15,485 bases of DNA, taken from positions 1 to 15,485 of the forward strand of contig JABJFP010000280.1 in assembly GCA_018662715.1 (NCBI GenBank), in the 5' to 3' direction. Made by a program: the position numbers and the translations under genes. Shown here in pieces: positions 14,216-15,485 of this stretch. Below the pieces are notes generated by a model. That model did not search any database, was not told where the DNA came from, and saw nothing but the letters and a program-made list of their open reading frames with translations. Source of the stretch: Methanobacteriota archaeon. Lineage in GTDB: Archaea; Thermoplasmatota; Poseidoniia; Poseidoniales; Poseidoniaceae. Each line of letters opens with the position of its first letter. Within the stretch, counting starts at the first letter, position 1.

Positions 14216-14911
14216 TCACTTCACAAGCGTGCGTTCCATACGGTTGTACCAGGAGATTCCAGCAGCATGGTCGGTGAGCAGTTTGAATTGAGGGAACGGA
14301 GAGACCGAACGCATGTAGCCAAAGGCTGCAAAATCGACCAAATCCGGGCTTGACCCTCCAAAGAACGCTTCACCGTTGTGTGAGTCAGTAAATTCGCTAA
14401 GCAAATCATGCCAGAGTTGTTTGGGCTTTCTGCCGTCCTTTTTGACGCGCTTTCTTGCGATAATTCCCCACATGATTGGGAATCCTGCCCAGGCGTAGAG
14501 TCGCTTAGAAAAGAAGCCGAACTTCTCGATTTTCGAGATTCGGGTCGTTGTTTTGAGGGCAGAGCCGAGGGAGCCATAGAGGATGGGAACGGTTGCTTTG
14601 GACATGTGAAGGTCGACCCATTCTAGCCACTGCTTTTGACGCTCAGCATCACCCATTGCAGCCATTTTTCCACCGTTGTATGCAGCATCAATGTGCTTTA
14701 GAAGTGGTGTTGAATCAACGACGTGTTCTCCATTTTCGTCCGTGAAGACGGGGACCTTTCCCCAGTCGCCTGCGAAGGCAACATCCTTCTTGATTTTCAT
14801 ACCGTTAACTGGAATGTATTCAATGTCCATTCCGAGGTGCTCAATCAATCCTCGGACCTTCCAACAAAACGGGCAGGTGTAAAGCATGTGTAAGGTTGGG
14901 GTTTGACCCAT
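14216..14911 (-). CDS. GST-like thiol protein, prostaglandin E synthase 2 (PTGES2)-like
   Basis: A 231-residue cytoplasmic protein with a thioredoxin/glutaredoxin-like N-terminal domain and an all-helical GST C-terminal domain. Cys13 and Cys16 form CPFC in LYTCPFCWKVR, KVPVF holds the cis-proline (Pro54), and DSTPL (66-70) is the glutathione-site-like Asp-Ser. The C-terminal part reads GGSSPDLVDFAAFGYMRSV and SWYNRMERTL, closely resembling the end of the PTGES2/GST family (GGxxPNLADLAVYG, WYxRVE). Likely roles are thiol-disulfide exchange, glutathione- or other thiol-linked reduction, or heme/haloalkane-type conjugation; the substrate cannot be told, and a prostaglandin role is not implied. 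A hydrophobic patch around 137-151 (LYAWAGFPIMWGII) may be a peripheral membrane contact. It lies between a small Trp-rich gene (25 bp upstream) and the FGE-like gene (4 bp downstream). Confidence 0.82.
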   Translation of the reverse strand: MGQTPTLHMLYTCPFCWKVRGLIEHLGMDIEYIPVNGMKIKKDVAFAGDWGKVPVFTDENGEHVVDSTPLLKHIDAAYNGGKMAAMGDAERQKQWLEWVDLHMSKATVPILYGSLGSALKTTTRISKIEKFGFFSKRLYAWAGFPIMWGIIARKRVKKDGRKPKQLWHDLLSEFTDSHNGEAFFGGSSPDLVDFAAFGYMRSVSPFPQFKLLTDHAAGISWYNRMERTLVK

Positions 14912-14936
14912 GTTGAGGGCTGAGGACCGCCCTTAT

Positions 14937-15278
14937 TCAATTCTCGTTCTCTCCAACATTCTCTGGCTTCCATCCAGCTTTCCAGAAATCAAGATTATCC
15001 AGCCACGCTAACCACTCTTTATCGGTACAGGTCAAAAGGCGGAATGCTCTGCTTTCCAGCCCTTCACGGTTAGATGGATTCAACATTCCTTCTTCCATTG
15101 CATCCCTCCACTCCACCTGCATTTGGCGAATTTGCCGCCGTGCTTCTTCAGGCTGGTCAAAATTCATTTCACAGATATCGCGCAATTCGCTGATCCATGT
15201 TCGTGTATCTTTGAGAAGAGGATCGTTGACCACGGGGCGGGAAGTGGTTGACTTTTTCCCGAAAGGCCACCATCCCAT
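14937..15278 (-). CDS. Small Trp-rich hypothetical protein
   Basis: Not recognised. From ATG 15278 it is 113 residues: a short aromatic/basic N-terminus (MGWWPFGKKS), a stretch of charged helix from about residue 25 to 75 (DPLLKDTRTWISELRDI, then Glu/Arg-rich EEARRQIRQMQVEWRD), and a Trp-rich C-terminus (KEWLAWLDNLDFWKAGW) ending GENEN. There is no signal peptide or membrane helix. The frame extends up to ATG 15371, but that start would overlap the divergent rlmH-like gene, whose only start is 15358; ATG 15317 is a second alternative. GGTGG lies about 6 nt before ATG 15278, which favours it. It is 25 bp upstream of the GST-like gene and likely heads the same transcript. The WWPFGKK beginning suggests an amphipathic membrane-edge segment, which is inference. 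Confidence 0.7.
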   Translation of the reverse strand: MGWWPFGKKSTTSRPVVNDPLLKDTRTWISELRDICEMNFDQPEEARRQIRQMQVEWRDAMEEGMLNPSNREGLESRAFRLLTCTDKEWLAWLDNLDFWKAGWKPENVGENEN

Positions 15279-15298
15279 GAAGAACCACCAGTGCCTTT

Positions 15299-15310
15299 GG
15301 TTAATTGACC
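15299..15310. promoter_or_regulatory. Near-palindrome in the divergent rlmH/small-protein intergenic region
   Basis: GGTTAATTGACC is symmetric at 10 of 12 positions and is the AT-richest core of the 79-bp gap between the divergent starts at 15278 and 15358. It could be a shared promoter or operator core. No clear TATA box for either gene was found otherwise. Confidence 0.25.
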
Positions 15311-15357
15311 TGTTCATTGCGCAAGGGATTGAAGAACTCAACCGCTGAGCGCTCGGT

Positions 15358-15485
15358 ATGGGCCGAATCACCGTTCACCTCCACGGGAAAACGAAAGACA
15401 AGGCTTTGGCTACGTTGATTGAGATGTACGCTAAACGACTGGAACAACGCTCCATTCGTTGTGTGACTCATCCTGCAAAACTAAC
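15358..15485 (+). CDS. rlmH: RlmH-like 23S rRNA pseudouridine-N3 methyltransferase (partial, runs off right edge)
   Basis: Only the first 42 residues are present. They read MGRITVHLHGKTKDK followed by an amphipathic helix LIEMYAKRLEQRS, matching the RlmH beginning: a beta strand, GKxKDK, then YxKRL. RlmH (COG1576, SPOUT family) methylates N3 of pseudouridine 1915 in 23S rRNA helix 69; relatives occur in some archaea. An in-frame TGA at 15346-15348 and no intervening start make ATG 15358 the only initiation site. SAM-binding and knot motifs lie beyond the window, so the assignment rests on the N-terminus alone. It is divergent from the small Trp-rich gene. Confidence 0.62.
   Translation, partial: MGRITVHLHGKTKDKALATLIEMYAKRLEQRSIRCVTHPAKL

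Noticed and set aside
1..15485. CRISPR arrays, insertion sequences, tRNA or rRNA genes.
   Set aside because: No regularly spaced repeats, terminal inverted repeats with transposase, cloverleaf or rRNA-like segments were seen on either strand.

Overview
The window looks like a gene-dense piece of a marine planktonic archaeon, most likely of the Poseidoniia (Marine Group II) type. The reasons are a secreted giant beta-propeller/FN3 protein with one C-terminal membrane anchor and a Pro/Gln-rich cytoplasmic tail, short or Shine-Dalgarno-poor gene junctions, an archaeal TATA-like element ahead of the giant gene, and bacterial-type metabolic genes (malic enzyme-PTA hybrid, pABA synthesis) alongside. 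This assignment is inference: no rRNA or tRNA gene is present, and a bacterium is not strictly excluded.

Left block (1-10854, all minus strand). A 2,780-residue surface protein gene is followed after 9 bp by a pabC-like class IV aminotransferase gene. After 13 bp comes one uninterrupted frame from 1766 to the left edge encoding a chorismate-binding enzyme fused at its C-terminus to a glutamine amidotransferase domain. A lysine at the PIKGT position and the adjacent lyase-like gene point to aminodeoxychorismate synthase, so the two downstream genes would together make p-aminobenzoate from chorismate. The giant gene is probably co-transcribed with them, with no obvious functional link.

Middle (10855-11056). 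A 202-bp divergent intergenic region carries a TATA-like element for the giant gene, a 19-bp inverted repeat near its predicted transcription start and a 12-bp direct repeat with 22-bp periodicity. Rightward from it runs a complete malic enzyme-phosphotransacetylase hybrid (MaeB type).

Right block (13339-15278, minus strand). Three tightly packed genes are a small Trp-rich protein of unknown function, a GST-like protein with a CPFC motif resembling the mitochondrial prostaglandin E synthase 2 family, and an FGE/SUMF1-fold-like protein that lacks the catalytic cysteines and carries two C-terminal membrane helices. The last overlaps the malic enzyme gene tail-to-tail by 40 bp. At the right edge the start of an rlmH-like gene leaves on the plus strand, head-to-head with the small gene.

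The most interesting items are the giant protein (many propeller blades, six FN3-type domains with a repeated acidic loop, twelve cysteines that all fall into close pairs, a conserved-looking tail), the PabB-PabA order fusion, and the FGE-like/GST-like pair. No CRISPR array, transposon, tRNA or rRNA was seen. No stretch over 300 bases lacks a gene.
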